Shown: positions 1-8,135 of the stretch, piece after piece | How positions within the stretch are numbered: position 1 is the first letter of the stretch | How the letters are laid out: each line of letters starts with the position of its first letter | Source of the DNA: JACVRW01 sp034664005 | GTDB taxonomy: Bacteria; Actinomycetota; Thermoleophilia; Solirubrobacterales; Thermoleophilaceae | Assembly: GCA_034664005.1 (NCBI GenBank) | Contig: JAXDIL010000057.1 | Location: forward strand, 1-16,246 | Direction of reading: 5' to 3' | DNA length: 16,246 nucleotides | Position numbers and translations under genes: made by a program | Notes under the pieces: model-generated | Told to the model about the DNA's origin: nothing | Seen by the model: only the letters and a program-made list of their open reading frames with translations | Databases searched by the model: none

Positions 1-1146
1 GAGGTAGGGCGTGAGGACTCCCACCTCGGGGCCGGGGCGGCCGCGCGTCTCCGCTATCCCGCGGTAGTCCGGCCGCTGAAGGCGCGGCTCGGTCCAGGTG
101 GCCGCCAGGATCGCGAGGCACGCCGCGCACAGCAGGCCGGCAGCGGCCAGGCCGACCCGGCCCGCGCCGCGCGTGCCGAGGCCGGCCGCCACGCCGATCG
201 CGAACAGCGGGATCGTGAAGATCACGTTCTTCGACGTGAGCAGCTCGCGTGCGGTGAGATCGATGAGCAGCGGGACCGCGATCCCGAGCGCGCCGAGCCC
301 GAGCGCGAGCCCGGCCGCGCGGCGCTCGCGCGTGCCGGCCCGGCGCAGCCCGATCACCAGCGCGACGATCACCACGAGCCCGATCAGGCCGAGCTGCCAG
401 TTCGAGGTCGGGTCGTACTCCCCGGTGAGCGACGACTTGATCGCGCCGCGCAGCCGCTCGCTGAGCGAGAAGTCGGAGATCCAGTCGGTGCGCCCGTCCG
501 ACTGGCGCGAGGCGAGCGGAACGAGCGCCGCGCCCACGGCGCCCACGGCCACGGTCGCGAGCGCGGCCGGCAGGCGCGGTCGCCGCAGCGCCACGAGCAG
601 GATTGCCTCCGGCACGACGACGAAGGCCGCGAAGTAGTGAGTCAGGAGCGCCGCGACGGACGCGAGCGCCCACAGCACGAGGCTGCGCGTGCCGGTGTCG
701 CGCCGGGCCACGAGGAACGCCCAGAACGACAGCGCGGCGAGCAGCGCGAGCAGCGAGTACGCGCGCGCCTCCTGCGAGTAGAAGATCAGCTGCGGGTTCA
801 CGGCGACGAGGGCGGCGGCGATCAGGCCGGCGCGCCGTCCCGCGAGCTCGCGTGCCGCGCCGTACGCCACGGGGATCAGCGCCGTGCCCAACACGGCGGA
901 GAGCGAGCGCACGCCCACCTCGCCGAGCCCGAAGAGCTGCGTCCAGGGCCACGCCAGCACGTAGAAGAGCGGCGGCGTGGACTCCGTCGTCGGGATCGCG
1001 TCGAGCATCGCGTCGAACGAGCCGCCGAGCACGGGCCCGACGGTGATCGCCTCGTCGAAGTCGAAGCTCTGGAGGTCGAGCGTGGCGAAGCGGAGCGCGG
1101 CTCCGAGGAGCGTCAGTCCGGCGAGCGCCAGTGCGGAGCGCGACAC
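1..1146 (-). CDS. GT-C (GT39/ArnT-like) membrane glycosyltransferase, partial at left edge
   Basis: The minus strand is open from a GTG at 1146 to the window edge: 382 codons without a stop, so the C-terminus is missing. The product is a multi-pass membrane protein. After a first hydrophobic segment (residues ~3-20) comes an extracytoplasmic loop with FDFDEAITV, where the Asp-Glu pair is the expected catalytic site of GT-C enzymes. ESTPPLFYVLAWPW and NPQLIFYSQEARAYSLL follow, both typical of bacterial mannosyltransferase-like GT39 proteins. Such enzymes transfer a sugar from a polyprenyl-phosphate donor to a protein, lipid or glycan outside the membrane; donor and acceptor cannot be read here. 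The start lies 5 bases after the stop of the acyltransferase upstream (1152), so the two genes are probably co-transcribed. The family is clear; the exact start is less so because no ribosome site is visible. Confidence 0.85.
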   Translation of the reverse strand, partial: MSRSALALAGLTLLGAALRFATLDLQSFDFDEAITVGPVLGGSFDAMLDAIPTTESTPPLFYVLAWPWTQLFGLGEVGVRSLSAVLGTALIPVAYGAARELAGRRAGLIAAALVAVNPQLIFYSQEARAYSLLALLAALSFWAFLVARRDTGTRSLVLWALASVAALLTHYFAAFVVVPEAILLVALRRPRLPAALATVAVGAVGAALVPLASRQSDGRTDWISDFSLSERLRGAIKSSLTGEYDPTSNWQLGLIGLVVIVALVIGLRRAGTRERRAAGLALGLGALGIAVPLLIDLTARELLTSKNVIFTIPLFAIGVAAGLGTRGAGRVGLAAAGLLCAACLAILAATWTEPRLQRPDYRGIAETRGRPGPEVGVLTPYL

Positions 1147-1151
1147 GTCGC

Positions 1152-1805
1152 CTACTCGTAGCGCATGCGGGTCGGCGCCTCGCGCATGCGGAGCACGCGT
1201 GCCGGCACGCCGCCGACGACCGCGTTGGCGGGCACGTCGCGGGTGACCACGGCGTTGGTGCCGATCACGGCGTTGTCCCCGACGGTCACCCCGCGCAGGA
1301 TGCAGGCGCCGTAGCCGATCCAGACGTTGTTGCCCACGCGCACGTCACGCTTGTATATCCCCTGAAGCCGGATCGGGCGGTCAACCTCGACCATGCCGTG
1401 GTCGAAGTCGATCATCATCACGCGGTCCGCGACCACGCACTCGCGGCCGATCGACACGTGCTGGTACGAGGAGATCGTGCATTCCTGGCCGAGCACGGTC
1501 TTGGCGCCGATCGAGATCGTGCCCTCGTGGCTGCGGAGCTTGCAGCCGTGCCCGACCCACGACCAGCGGCCGAGCTCGATCGTGGCCCGCGGTCCGACCT
1601 CCAGGCTGCAGCCGGGGCCGATGAAGGCCAGCCCGTCGAGGCGCAGTTTCGAGCCGAGTCGCAGCTTGACCAGGCCCAGCCGCACGATCAGCCGGGCGTA
1701 CTTGCGGTTCAGCATCCGGTGACGGCGCATGAAGCGCATCAGCGTGAGTGGGCCGCCGCTTCTCGGCGGTGGGGGGCCGCGCAGCTCCATGCGACGGGAG
1801 ATCAT
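1152..1805 (-). CDS. Left-handed beta-helix (hexapeptide) O-acetyltransferase, WbbJ/maltose-acetyltransferase type
   Basis: The product has 217 residues. Residues ~62-205 are isoleucine-, valine- and glycine-rich hexapeptide repeats that fold as a left-handed beta helix. The C-terminal turns NVWIGYGACILRGVTVGDN and AVVGGVPARVLR are characteristic of the family. DFDHG (His136) is a candidate catalytic histidine. Such enzymes transfer an acetyl or other acyl group from CoA to a sugar hydroxyl, often in capsule, O-antigen or exopolysaccharide synthesis. The first ~20 residues are proline- and arginine-rich and are not part of the fold; a second Met at residue 6 (1790) is an equally possible start, and neither has a clear ribosome site. 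The glycosyltransferase that follows supports a surface-glycan role. The acceptor is unknown. Confidence 0.85.
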   Translation of the reverse strand: MISRRMELRGPPPPRSGGPLTLMRFMRRHRMLNRKYARLIVRLGLVKLRLGSKLRLDGLAFIGPGCSLEVGPRATIELGRWSWVGHGCKLRSHEGTISIGAKTVLGQECTISSYQHVSIGRECVVADRVMMIDFDHGMVEVDRPIRLQGIYKRDVRVGNNVWIGYGACILRGVTVGDNAVIGTNAVVTRDVPANAVVGGVPARVLRMREAPTRMRYE

Positions 1806-1832
1806 AGGTAGGCGCAGGTGCGGCTATCCGTA

Positions 1833-1861
1833 TTGGCGGTAGGGCGGATCGCCTTCACAAT
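1833..1861 (+). promoter_or_regulatory. Candidate housekeeping promoter for the receiver gene
   Basis: TTGGCG at 1833-1838 and CACAAT at 1856-1861 are separated by 17 bases, each matching four of six positions of the -35 and -10 consensus. The start point would fall near 1868, only a few bases before the ATG at 1872, so the message would be almost leaderless. This stretch is the only intergenic space between the divergent acyltransferase and receiver genes. The call rests on pattern only. Confidence 0.3.
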
Positions 1862-1871
1862 TGCGCTTGCA

Positions 1872-2222
1872 ATGACCAGGACCGTCCTCATCGTCGACGA
1901 TCACCCGAGCTTCCGGGCGAGCGCCCGCATGCTGCTCGAGGGCGAGGGCTACAGGGTGATCGGCGAGGCCGAGGACGGCGAGTCCGCCATCCGCGCGGTG
2001 ACGGAGCTCAAGCCGAACGTCGTCCTGCTCGACGTGCAGCTCCCCGACATCGACGGAATCGAGGTCGCGGCCCGGCTCACCGCCAACGGATCGGGTCCCG
2101 CGATAGTGCTCACGTCGAGCCGGGACCTTGCGGACCTCGGCCCGGTGCGAGACCGTGGCGACGTGCGCGGATTCATCCCCAAGGCAGAGCTCTCCGGCGC
2201 CGCGCTCGAGGCACTGCTCTGA
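1872..2222 (+). CDS. Stand-alone response regulator receiver domain protein
   Basis: The product has 116 residues and is one CheY-like receiver domain with no output domain. It shows the acidic pair D9-D10 in LIVDDHPSF, the phospho-acceptor D54 in VVLLDVQLPDIDG, a conserved Thr/Ser in IVLTSS and the Lys in FIPKAEL. The ATG at 1872 is preferred because the receiver fold begins at once there; an in-frame extension to 1818 would add only unrelated residues. Such proteins act as phosphate sinks or as regulators by protein contact. The kinase remnant starts directly at its stop codon, so it probably served that kinase. With the kinase now broken, its partner is uncertain. Confidence 0.85.
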   Translation: MTRTVLIVDDHPSFRASARMLLEGEGYRVIGEAEDGESAIRAVTELKPNVVLLDVQLPDIDGIEVAARLTANGSGPAIVLTSSRDLADLGPVRDRGDVRGFIPKAELSGAALEALL

Positions 2223-2491
2223 CGTCGCTCCGCAGGGCACTCTGGGGGCTCGCCGGCGCCGGCGCGGTCCTCGGCCTGATCGATGTCGCCCTGATCCTCA
2301 CGAGCAACCACGTGGACGTGCGCGGTGCGTTGGCAGCGGTGGCACTCGTGGTCGGCTGGGGCTTCATAGGTGCCGGCCTGTTCGCCTGGGCGCGCCGGCC
2401 CAACAACAGCGTCGGCTCGCTGATGGTGGCCACCGGCTTCGCGTGGCTGCTGGGGCTGATCGCCGCATCGAACGTCCCGCCGAGGACCTGA
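2219..2491 (+). pseudogene. Sensor histidine kinase, N-terminal membrane fragment only
   Basis: This frame reads about 90 codons and resembles the N-terminal membrane part of an actinobacterial sensor kinase. Two hydrophobic helices (WGLAGAGAVLGLIDVALIL and a second around VVGWGFIGAGLFAW) are followed by RRPNNSVGSLMVATGFAWLLG, a typical loop and helix of that group. The frame then stops at TGA 2489-2491. The rest of the membrane region, the HisKA dimerisation part and the ATPase domain are absent. A normal start is missing: CTG at 2219 would overlap the receiver stop, and GTG at 2312 is the first standard start. The downstream sequence belongs to a LuxR regulator in another frame, so this looks like a deletion product or a mis-joined assembly. 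Confidence 0.6.
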
Positions 2492-3024
2492 TCCGTAAGG
2501 TGCGGGCTCACAAGCCGGACGTTGCGGTGGTGGATATACGAATGCCCCCCACGAACACAGACGACGGCCTGCGGGCCGCGCTCGAGATCCGCGCTGAGCT
2601 CCCGGACACGGGAGTGCTCGTGCTCTCCCAGTACGTGGAGGAGGGCTACGCGCTGGACCTGGTGGGCGAGTCCGCCGGCGGCGTGGGCTATCTGCTGAAG
2701 GATCGCGTGGCCGACGTGGAGCGGTTCGTCGACTCGGTGCGGCGTGTCGCAGACGGCGGCTCGGCACTCGACCCCGAGGTGGTCGCCCAGCTCGTGGGAC
2801 GCGCCCGCCGCGACGACCCGCTGGCCGAGCTGACAGCGCGCGAGCGCGAGGTGCTCGAGCTGATGGCCGAGGGCCGCTCGAACAACGCGATCGCGGAGCA
2901 CATGACGGTCACGGAGCGCGCCGTCGAGAAGCACGTGACGAGCATCTTCGGAAAGCTCGGACTCACGCCTGCCCCCGAGGACCATCGCCGCGTGCTCGCG
3001 GTGCTGGCCTTCCTGCGCGCGTGA
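2479..3024 (+). pseudogene. NarL/LuxR-type response regulator lacking its N-terminus
   Basis: From about 2479 this frame reads AEDLIRKVRAHKPDVAVVDIRMPP, which enters a NarL-type receiver domain in its first helix. The phospho-acceptor Asp in VVDIRMPP, the switch region VLVLSQYVEEGYAL and the Lys in YLLKDRVAD are present. A complete LuxR helix-turn-helix follows: LTAREREVLELMAEG, then SNNAIAEHMTVTERAVEKHV. The first ~40 residues, including beta strand 1 and the acidic magnesium-binding pair, are missing. The first in-frame start near the intact part is GTG 2500, which would give a DNA-binding protein that cannot be phosphorylated normally. Its end overlaps the mreB start by 4 bases (GTGA). Confidence 0.7.
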
Positions 3025-4073
3025 GCGGCGGGCCGGTGTCGCACCGCGGCGTCGTGCGCCGCAGGCGGCGCGTGCGGTTCGGCGGCCGCGACATGGCCAT
3101 CGATCTCGGTACCGCCAACACGCTCGTGTACGTGCGCGGCGAGGGCATCCGTGTGTCGGAGCCATCGGTCGTGGCGGTGGACACGCGCACCGAGGACGTG
3201 CACGCCGTGGGCCACGAGGCCCAGCGCATGATCGGCCGTACGCCGGCGTCGATCTCGGCGGTGCGCCCGCTGCGCCACGGCGTGATCACCGACTTCGAGG
3301 TGACCGAGGCGATGCTGCGCCACTTCATCGGGCGCGTCCACAAGAGCCGCTTCGCCCATCCGCGGCTCGTGATGTGCGCGCCCTCCGGGATCACGGACGT
3401 CGAGCGCCGCGCGCTGGTGGAGGCCTGCCTCGGCGCCGGCGCCCGCTCGGTTCAGCTGATCGAGGAGCCGATGGCAGCCGCGATCGGCGCGGAGCTGCCG
3501 ATCGCGGAGCCGGTCGCCAACGTCGTCGTGGACATCGGCGGCGGCACCAGCGAGGTCGCGGTGATCTCGCTCGGCGGGATCGTGGTGTCGCGCTCGCTGC
3601 GGGTGGGCGGCTACGACTTCGACGACGCGGTCGCCGGCTGGATCCGCCGCAACCACAGGCTGGCCATCGGCGAGACGACCGCCGAGGTGGTGAAGCGCGA
3701 GGTGGGCGCCGTGAGCCCGGACCTGACCGAGGCGGTCACCGAGGTGCGCGGCCGCGATCCCGTCAGCGGCCTGCCGCGCGAGGCCCAGATCTCGAGCTCG
3801 GAGCTGCGCGAGGCGCTCGAGCCGCTCGCGGTGGAGATCCTCGACTCGGTGAAGGACGCTCTCGAGAACACTCCGCCCGAGCTGGCGGCCGACCTCACCC
3901 GCAACGGCATCCTGCTGGCCGGCGGCGGCGCGCTCCTGCGCGGCTTCCGCGAGCGGCTCGAGGCCGAGACCGGCGTGCCGGTCGCGCTCGCGGACGATCC
4001 GCTCACCTGCGTCGTGCTCGGAGCCGGCCGCGCGATCGAGGAGATCGAGGTCCTCGAGCGCGCCGTTATCTAG
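3021..4073 (+). CDS. mreB: Rod shape-determining actin homologue MreB
   Basis: The product has up to 350 residues. The phosphate-1 loop MAIDLGTANTLVYV, the catalytic Glu in LIEEPMAAAIGAE, the phosphate-2 loop VVVDIGGGTSEVAVISLGG and the adenosine loop GILLAGGGALLRGF are all present and in order. MreB forms ATP-dependent filaments under the membrane and guides the elongation peptidoglycan machinery. GTG 3021 overlaps the previous stop as GTGA. GTG 3072, which gives 333 residues starting VRFGGRDMAIDLG, fits the family length better, and the extra Arg-rich N-terminus from 3021 looks non-homologous. mreC, mreD and rodA do not follow; the next gene is convergent. This copy may therefore be a solitary paralogue, and its position behind a signalling cluster is unusual. 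Confidence 0.93.
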   Translation: MSGGPVSHRGVVRRRRRVRFGGRDMAIDLGTANTLVYVRGEGIRVSEPSVVAVDTRTEDVHAVGHEAQRMIGRTPASISAVRPLRHGVITDFEVTEAMLRHFIGRVHKSRFAHPRLVMCAPSGITDVERRALVEACLGAGARSVQLIEEPMAAAIGAELPIAEPVANVVVDIGGGTSEVAVISLGGIVVSRSLRVGGYDFDDAVAGWIRRNHRLAIGETTAEVVKREVGAVSPDLTEAVTEVRGRDPVSGLPREAQISSSELREALEPLAVEILDSVKDALENTPPELAADLTRNGILLAGGGALLRGFRERLEAETGVPVALADDPLTCVVLGAGRAIEEIEVLERAVI

Positions 4074-4838
4074 TCAGTCCTCGATTACCGAGAGCAGGTA
4101 CTCGCCCGTGAAGCGGAGCGTGCCGTCGTCGTTCTTGTTCTCGGCGCGCAGGACCTCCGTGAAGGCCCTGTCCAGCTCGTCCTCACGCTCGGCCAGCGCC
4201 TCGCGGGCGTTCAGGAGCGGCCCGAAGCTCTCCAGCATGAAGCGCGCGTAGGACTCGACGGACTCGTCCTCCCACTCGACCTCGCGGCGCTCGAAGCTGA
4301 TCGCGTCACCCCAGAGCTCGCGCACGTGGTCCTCCGTGCCCCACAGGAGCGGCGGCTGGCCGCCGGGCGGCGGAGGCACCAGCGACGCGATCATGCGGAA
4401 CATGCGCCCGATCGAGCCGTCCGGGGTCCAGCAGGCCACCGCGATCGCGCCGTGCGGCCGGAGCACCCGCTTCAGCTCGGCGGCCGTGCGCGCATGGTCC
4501 GGCGCGAACATGTGACCGAAGATCGAGACCACGCGGTCGAAGCTGGCGTCCTCGAACGGGAGCTCCTGCGCGTCGCCCTCGATCCAGTCGATCTCGACCA
4601 TGGCGTCGGCGGCGCGCTCGCGCGCGATCTCGAGCAGGCCTGGCGCCAGGTCGAGCCCCGTCACCCGCGCGCCGGCCTTCGCGGCGGGGATCGCGGCGTT
4701 GCCGGTGCCGCAGGCCACGTCGAGCACGTCCATGCCCGGCGCGACGCCGGCTCGCTCGACCAGGAGCTCGCCTGACTCGGTGACTCGCTCTGCCACCGCG
4801 GCGAAGTCGCCGGCGTCCCACATCGTCTTCGGATCCAC
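4074..4838 (-). CDS. Class I SAM-dependent methyltransferase (UbiE/Methyltransf_11 type)
   Basis: The product has about 254 residues from GTG 4838, starting VDPKTMWDAGDF. Motif I is VLDVACGTGNAAIPAAKAG, followed by the acidic end of strand 2 (VTGLDLAPGLLEIAR), IEGDAQELPFEDASFD and a strand-4 segment VVSIFGHMFAPDH. Small-molecule methyltransferases with this layout methylate quinones, lipids or secondary metabolites; the substrate cannot be told. An in-frame ATG at 4865 would add nine residues but would overlap the divergent ABC gene's own start codon, so 4838 is preferred. The stop codon directly abuts that of mreB with no base between and no visible terminator. Confidence 0.85.
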   Translation of the reverse strand: MDPKTMWDAGDFAAVAERVTESGELLVERAGVAPGMDVLDVACGTGNAAIPAAKAGARVTGLDLAPGLLEIARERAADAMVEIDWIEGDAQELPFEDASFDRVVSIFGHMFAPDHARTAAELKRVLRPHGAIAVACWTPDGSIGRMFRMIASLVPPPPGGQPPLLWGTEDHVRELWGDAISFERREVEWEDESVESYARFMLESFGPLLNAREALAEREDELDRAFTEVLRAENKNDDGTLRFTGEYLLSVIED

Positions 4839-4863
4839 GCGGCCACTATGCCACCCTGGCCTC

Positions 4864-5586
4864 ATGGATTCGATCGTGACCGCCGTGGACGTGCGCCGCC
4901 GCTACGGGGAGGGCGACGCCGCCGTGGATGCGCTCGCGGGAGTGACCGTCGGCTTCGAGCGCGGGCGCTTCAGCGCGATCATGGGTCCGTCGGGCTCCGG
5001 CAAGTCCACGCTCATGCACATCCTGGCCGGCCTCGACAAGCCCACGGCGGGCACCGTGACGCTCGACGGCGAGGACCTCACCGGGATGGACGACGCGGAG
5101 CTGACGCGCCTGCGCCGCGACAAGCTCGGCTTCGTCTTCCAGTTCTTCAACCTGATCCCGGTCCTGACGGCCGAGGAGAACGTGCTGCTGCCGCTCTCGA
5201 TAGCTGGGCGAAAGCCGGACCCGGACTGGTACCGGCGGCTGATCGACACGGTCGGGCTGGGCGACCGGCTCACCCATCGCCCGGCCGAGCTCTCGGGCGG
5301 CCAGCAGCAGCGCGTCGCGGTGGCGCGGGCGCTCGTGTCGCGCCCGGCGGTCGTGTTCGCCGACGAGCCGACGGGCAACCTCGACTCGCGCTCCAGCGAG
5401 GAGGTGCTCGGCCTGCTCCGCACGGCCGTCGACGAGTTCGGGCAGACGGTCGTGATGGTCACTCACGATCCCGAGGCGGCCTCGTACGCGGACCGCCTGG
5501 TGGTCCTGCGCGACGGCCTCGTGGTGCACGACGCCGAGGCCGGGAGCGCCGAGGAGGTCATCGAGCTGATGAAGAGCCTGGCGTGA
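4864..5586 (+). CDS. ABC transporter ATP-binding protein, MacB/LolD family
   Basis: The product has 240 residues, the normal length of a lone ATPase. It has Walker A GPSGSGKST (residues 41-49), a Q-loop in FVFQFFNLIP, the signature LSGGQQQRVAVARAL, Walker B AVVFADEPTGNLD and the switch His in MVTHDP. The PVLTAEENVLLPL segment is typical of the family that pairs with FtsX-like permeases for lipoprotein release, peptide export or antibiotic efflux. The next gene is such a permease and overlaps by 4 bases (GTGA), so the two make one transporter. The ATG at 4864 has no ribosome site; leaderless translation is possible. Only 25 bases separate it from the divergent methyltransferase start. Confidence 0.93.
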   Translation: MDSIVTAVDVRRRYGEGDAAVDALAGVTVGFERGRFSAIMGPSGSGKSTLMHILAGLDKPTAGTVTLDGEDLTGMDDAELTRLRRDKLGFVFQFFNLIPVLTAEENVLLPLSIAGRKPDPDWYRRLIDTVGLGDRLTHRPAELSGGQQQRVAVARALVSRPAVVFADEPTGNLDSRSSEEVLGLLRTAVDEFGQTVVMVTHDPEAASYADRLVVLRDGLVVHDAEAGSAEEVIELMKSLA

Positions 5587-8135
5587 CCAAGGTCGCCCTG
5601 CGTGGCATCGCGGCGCGGAAGCTCCGCGCGTTCACCACCTGGCTGGCGATCTTCCTCGGCGTCGCGCTCGTGGCGGGCACCTACGTCCTCACCGACACGA
5701 TCAACCAGTCCTTCAACGAGATCTTCACGGAGTCGCTGAAGGGCACGGACGTGGTTGTCACGGCGCGGCAGGACATTCAGACCGACGACGCCGCCGCGCC
5801 CGGGTTCCCGGCTCGGCTCCTCGGCCGCGTGAAGAAGGTGGACGGCGTGGATGCCGCCGCCGGCTCGGTGTTCGCCTCGGGCCGTTTCATCGACACGAAG
5901 GGCGACCCGATCGGGAACAGCTTCGCCCCGAACTTCATCTCGTCGCTCCTGCCGCCGCGCTTCGAGGCGCTGGACTACGTGGCGGGGAGGAAGCCGCGGA
6001 CCTCCACCGAGGCGTCGATCGACACCCAGACCGCCGATACCGGTCACCTCAAGCTCGGCGGCAAGCTCCGGCTCGCCGGGGCGCGCGAGGCGAAGACCTA
6101 CGACCTGGTCGGGCTCACCCAGCTCGGCAACGCGAGCTTCGGCGGGGCCGGGATCGCCCAGGTGGTGCTGCCCGAGGCGCAGCGGATCACCGACCACGTG
6201 GGCCAGTTCGACCAGATCTCGGTGGCGGCGGCACAGGGGGTGAGCCCCGAGGAGCTGCGCGACCGGATCGCGCGCGTCATGCCGCGCCAGGTTCAGGTGG
6301 AGACGGGCGAGGAGGCGGCGCAGCGCCAGTCCGACGACATCGCCCAGGGGCTCGGCTTCCTGCGGATCGCGCTGCTGGTGTTCGCGGGCGTATCGCTGTT
6401 CGTGGGCGCCTTCCAGATCTTCAACACGTTCTCGATCACGGTCGCGCAGCGCACGCGCGAGTTCGGGATGCTGCGGACGCTCGGCGCGTCGCGCGGGCAG
6501 ATCCTCGCCACGGTGGGGCTCGAGGCTCTGACGCTCGGGCTGCTCGGCGCCGTCCTCGGGCTCGCCGGCGGCGTCGGCTTCGCCTTCGGCATCAACGAGC
6601 TCTTCAAGGCCGTCGGGATCGACCTGCCGAACACCGGCACGGTGGTCACGATCCGCACGGTGATCGTTTCGCTGATCGTCGGCGTGGTGGTGACGGTGGT
6701 GGCGGCGCTGGTCCCCGCGCTCCGTGCCACGCGCGTCACCCCGATGGCCGCGCTGCGCGAGGCGGACCTTCAGGACACGAAGAAGCGCGGGCGGATCGTC
6801 ACGGCGGTGGCGGTGCTGGTGGGCGTGGTGGGACTGGCGATGATGCTGGTGGGCCTGTTCGGCGGGATCGAGGACTCGGGCAGCGCGGCCGGGCTGCTCG
6901 GCGGCGGCGCGGCGCTGATGCTGTTCGGCGTCTCGCTGTTCTCGCCGCGCCTGGTGCGCCCGCTCGCGTCGCTCACGGGCCGCCCGCTCGAGCGCCTGCG
7001 CGGGATCACGGGCCGGCTCGCGCGCGAGAACGCGATGCGGAAGCCGGGACGCACCGCCACCACCGCGGCCGCGCTGATGATCGGGCTGGCGCTGGTGGTG
7101 TTCGTGACCATCTTCGCCGCGGGCCTGAAGGCGTCGGTCGCGAAGACGATCGACGAGAGCTTCCGCGGCGAGATCGTGCTTCAGAACAGCGACGGCTTCT
7201 CGCCGATCCCCCGCGACGCGGTCGAGCGGGCGCGGCAGGTGGACGGCGTGGCCACGGTCTCGTCGATCACGTACGCCACGGGGAAGGTGCCGCGCGGCGG
7301 GCCGACGGTGCGCGTGGCGGCCGTGGACCCCTCGACGCTCGGGCAGGTGCTGGCGCTCACCTTCAAGAGCGGTGATCCGTCGGTGCTGCGCGGACTCGGG
7401 CCGCACGACGCGATCGTGGACGACGCTTTCGCGCGTGATCAGGGCCTCGCGATCGGCGACACGCTGCGCCTGCGCACCCCGATCGAGCGGACCGCGACGT
7501 TCAGGGTGCGCGCCACGATCGAGGGCGAGCTCGACCTGCTCGGCAAGGCGGTCGTGGACGAGAGCGCGACGCGCTTCTTCGGCCGGCTTCAGCCCAGCTT
7601 TGCGCTGGCGCGGCTCAGGCCCGACGCGTCGCCGAAGGAGGTCCAGAAGGCGATCGACGACGCTGTGAAGGACCGCTATCCCACCGTCGAGGTCCAGAAC
7701 CAGAGTCAGCTGAAGGACCAGCAGGAGCAGCAGGTGAACGCACTGCTCGGGCTGGTCTACGCGCTGCTGTCGCTGGCCGTGATCGTGTCGCTGTTCGGGA
7801 TCGTCAACACGCTCGCCCTATCGATCCACGAGCGCACCCGCGAGCTTGGGATGCTCCGCGCCGTCGGCATGTCGCGCCGGCAGGTGCGCACGATGGTGCG
7901 CTACGAGGCCGTGATCACGGCGCTGATCGGCGCGATCCTCGGGACCGTGCTGGGCGTGATCTTCGCCGCGCTCGTGTCGAGGCCGCTGGCGGACGAGGGC
8001 TTCCAGCTCTCGTATCCGATCCCCACACTGATCGTGCTGCTGGTGCTCGCTGCGCTGGCGGGCGTGGTCGCGGCCATCGGCCCGGCGCGGCGCGCGTCGC
8101 GGCTCGACGTGCTGAAGGCGCTGGCGTATGAGTGA
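5583..8135 (+). CDS. FtsX-like/MacB-type ABC transporter permease, two-module form
   Basis: The product has 850 residues from GTG 5583, which overlaps the ATPase stop. A first membrane helix (TWLAIFLGVALVAGTYVL, ~19-36) is followed by a large extracytoplasmic core (~40-255) and three FtsX helices around residues 262-380, including QRTREFGMLRTLGASRGQIL, the coupling element that contacts the ATPase. The layout is repeated: helices at ~405-450 and ~493-514, a second core (~515-715), and a final three-helix FtsX unit with the matching HERTRELGMLRAVGMSRRQV. This duplicated form (about ten helices) is common in actinobacteria and works as a fused pair of half-permeases. It probably moves a hydrophobic or lipid-linked substrate by mechanotransmission; the substrate is unknown. 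Confidence 0.92.
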   Translation: MTKVALRGIAARKLRAFTTWLAIFLGVALVAGTYVLTDTINQSFNEIFTESLKGTDVVVTARQDIQTDDAAAPGFPARLLGRVKKVDGVDAAAGSVFASGRFIDTKGDPIGNSFAPNFISSLLPPRFEALDYVAGRKPRTSTEASIDTQTADTGHLKLGGKLRLAGAREAKTYDLVGLTQLGNASFGGAGIAQVVLPEAQRITDHVGQFDQISVAAAQGVSPEELRDRIARVMPRQVQVETGEEAAQRQSDDIAQGLGFLRIALLVFAGVSLFVGAFQIFNTFSITVAQRTREFGMLRTLGASRGQILATVGLEALTLGLLGAVLGLAGGVGFAFGINELFKAVGIDLPNTGTVVTIRTVIVSLIVGVVVTVVAALVPALRATRVTPMAALREADLQDTKKRGRIVTAVAVLVGVVGLAMMLVGLFGGIEDSGSAAGLLGGGAALMLFGVSLFSPRLVRPLASLTGRPLERLRGITGRLARENAMRKPGRTATTAAALMIGLALVVFVTIFAAGLKASVAKTIDESFRGEIVLQNSDGFSPIPRDAVERARQVDGVATVSSITYATGKVPRGGPTVRVAAVDPSTLGQVLALTFKSGDPSVLRGLGPHDAIVDDAFARDQGLAIGDTLRLRTPIERTATFRVRATIEGELDLLGKAVVDESATRFFGRLQPSFALARLRPDASPKEVQKAIDDAVKDRYPTVEVQNQSQLKDQQEQQVNALLGLVYALLSLAVIVSLFGIVNTLALSIHERTRELGMLRAVGMSRRQVRTMVRYEAVITALIGAILGTVLGVIFAALVSRPLADEGFQLSYPIPTLIVLLVLAALAGVVAAIGPARRASRLDVLKALAYE

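Noticed and set aside
98..1246. Several plus-strand frames over the left end
   Set aside because: They are Arg/Ser/Ala-rich without motifs, and the minus strand reads a coherent GT-C membrane protein through the whole stretch.
5463..7406. Long minus-strand open frame (647 codons) opposite the permease
   Set aside because: The translation is His/Arg/Glu-rich with no domain or hydrophobic pattern. It is the usual antisense shadow of a GC-rich gene, and the plus-strand permease is unmistakable.
4864..8135. Cell-division FtsE/FtsX pair
   Set aside because: FtsX is about 300 residues with four helices. This permease is 850 residues with a duplicated MacB-type layout.
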